From NCBI GenBank assembly GCA_027574665.1, contig CM050666.1, positions 744,001 through 808,000 on the forward strand: 64,000 nt of DNA. Reading direction: 5' to 3'. Below, one piece after another: positions 63,886 to 64,000 of the stretch. Below the pieces are notes generated by a model. The model was given only the letters and a program-made list of their open reading frames with translations. It was not told the DNA's origin and searched no databases. Position 1 is the first letter of the stretch, and each line of letters begins with the position of its first letter. The translations under genes were made by a program, and so were the position numbers. The stretch comes from Rhynochetos jubatus. Its lineage: Eukaryota; Chordata; Aves; Eurypygiformes; Rhynochetidae.

Positions 63886-64000
63886 ATGCGCGGCTCGTTG
63901 AAGCGTCTGCCCGAACACGGCCATCTGAAGCAGCACTGTAATGCGACCAAACAGAAAGAGTTAGGAGAGAATTTCTTGTCCCTTCTTGCTGCGCCTTTGC
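63886..64000 (+). repeat. Partial monomer at right edge
   Basis: This is the first 115 bases of a further monomer (c at offset 36, t at offset 111). It is cut by the window end inside sub-repeat A, so the array continues to the right. Confidence 0.95.

Larger units (their letters stand above)
1..64000 (+). repeat. 472-bp head-to-tail satellite DNA array
   Basis: The entire window is a tandem satellite. The same 472-bp monomer recurs without gaps, inversions or inserted elements: 135 complete copies from 178 to 63885 plus partial copies at both edges. Landmarks such as the start of the segment beginning atgcgcggctcgttgaag fall at 178, 650, 1122 and so on at 472-bp steps. Four monomers are 469 bp. 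Copies differ mainly at about a dozen recurring two-state sites (monomer offsets 36, 111, 125, 170, 263, 294, 304, 353, 359-360, 407, 419 and 470, counting 178 as offset 1), plus rare private changes. Near identity with mosaic sharing of variants is the usual signature of concerted evolution in heterochromatic satellites. Role is inferred only (centromeric, pericentromeric or other heterochromatin). I do not recognise the family. There is no gene anywhere in it. Confidence 0.98.

Noticed and set aside
1-64000. CRISPR array
   Set aside because: The repeat is 472 bp with no unique spacers between copies. CRISPR repeats are a few tens of bases long and alternate with unique spacers.
1-64000. rDNA intergenic-spacer repeats or a tandem gene cluster
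   Set aside because: No rRNA, tRNA, histone or snRNA-like stretch occurs in any monomer, and all 64 kb is accounted for by the 472-bp unit.
1-64000. Integrated viral or transposon sequence
   Set aside because: I see no terminal repeats, target-site duplications, polymerase, integrase or transposase motifs, and no break in the 472-bp phase.
1-64000. Tandem array as a pure assembly artefact
   Set aside because: It cannot be excluded without reads, but monomers differ by mosaic variants, private changes and structured higher-order patterns, which simple assembly stuttering of one copy would not produce.

Overview
The whole 64,000-base window is one uninterrupted tandem satellite array. A 472-bp monomer repeats head to tail, always in the same orientation. 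There are 135 complete monomers between position 178 and 63885 (131 of 472 bp and 4 of 469 bp), with a 177-bp partial copy at the left edge and a 115-bp partial copy at the right edge. The sum is exactly 64,000 bases, so no base lies outside the repeat. I see no protein-coding gene, rRNA, tRNA, transposon, CRISPR array or unique spacer. The array runs off both ends, so its true size is unknown. The monomer start used here (position 178 and its equivalents) is an arbitrary phase.

An array this long, this uniform and free of genes is typical of eukaryotic constitutive heterochromatin (centromeric, pericentromeric, subtelomeric or sex/micro-chromosome satellite). It is not typical of bacteria or viruses. 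I do not recognise the family and cannot name the species. A vertebrate source is plausible but not shown by the sequence.

The monomer has its own history. Three related 129-bp sub-repeats (each 3 x 43 bp) are followed by an 85-bp tail, so the unit is close to 11 x 43 bp. Because 129 is divisible by 3, the sub-repeats kept a common reading frame. This explains the long open frames on both strands that recur in nearly every monomer. Those frames are not genes: missense, nonsense and frame-independent changes occur freely in them. Each monomer also carries a CENP-B-box-like 17-mer on the minus strand (8 of 9 core bases), a 12-bp palindrome and an 8-bp-stem hairpin.

Layout by variant pattern:
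- 0.2-16 kb: mixed monomers, including a five-monomer order (10.6-12.9 kb) that recurs at 15.8-18.1 kb.
- 16.2-23.8 kb: three tandem copies of a five-monomer, 2,360-bp higher-order repeat plus the start of a fourth.
- 29.0-34.2 kb: a four-monomer block present twice, 3,304 bp apart.
- 37.5-39.4 kb: a 944-bp dimer in two copies.
- 40.3 kb: the most diverged monomer.
- 42.7-64 kb: the only part with the 469-bp short monomers, with a four-monomer block at 46.9-48.8 kb copied at 61.5-63.4 kb.
- A G variant at monomer offset 170 is common up to 36.2 kb and is not seen after it.

These patterns fit ordinary satellite turnover by unequal exchange and conversion acting on local domains. I found no evidence of an operon-like or enzymatic system. 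The items most worth following are the CENP-B-like site, the nested 43/129/472/2,360-bp periodicity and the sharp variant boundary.
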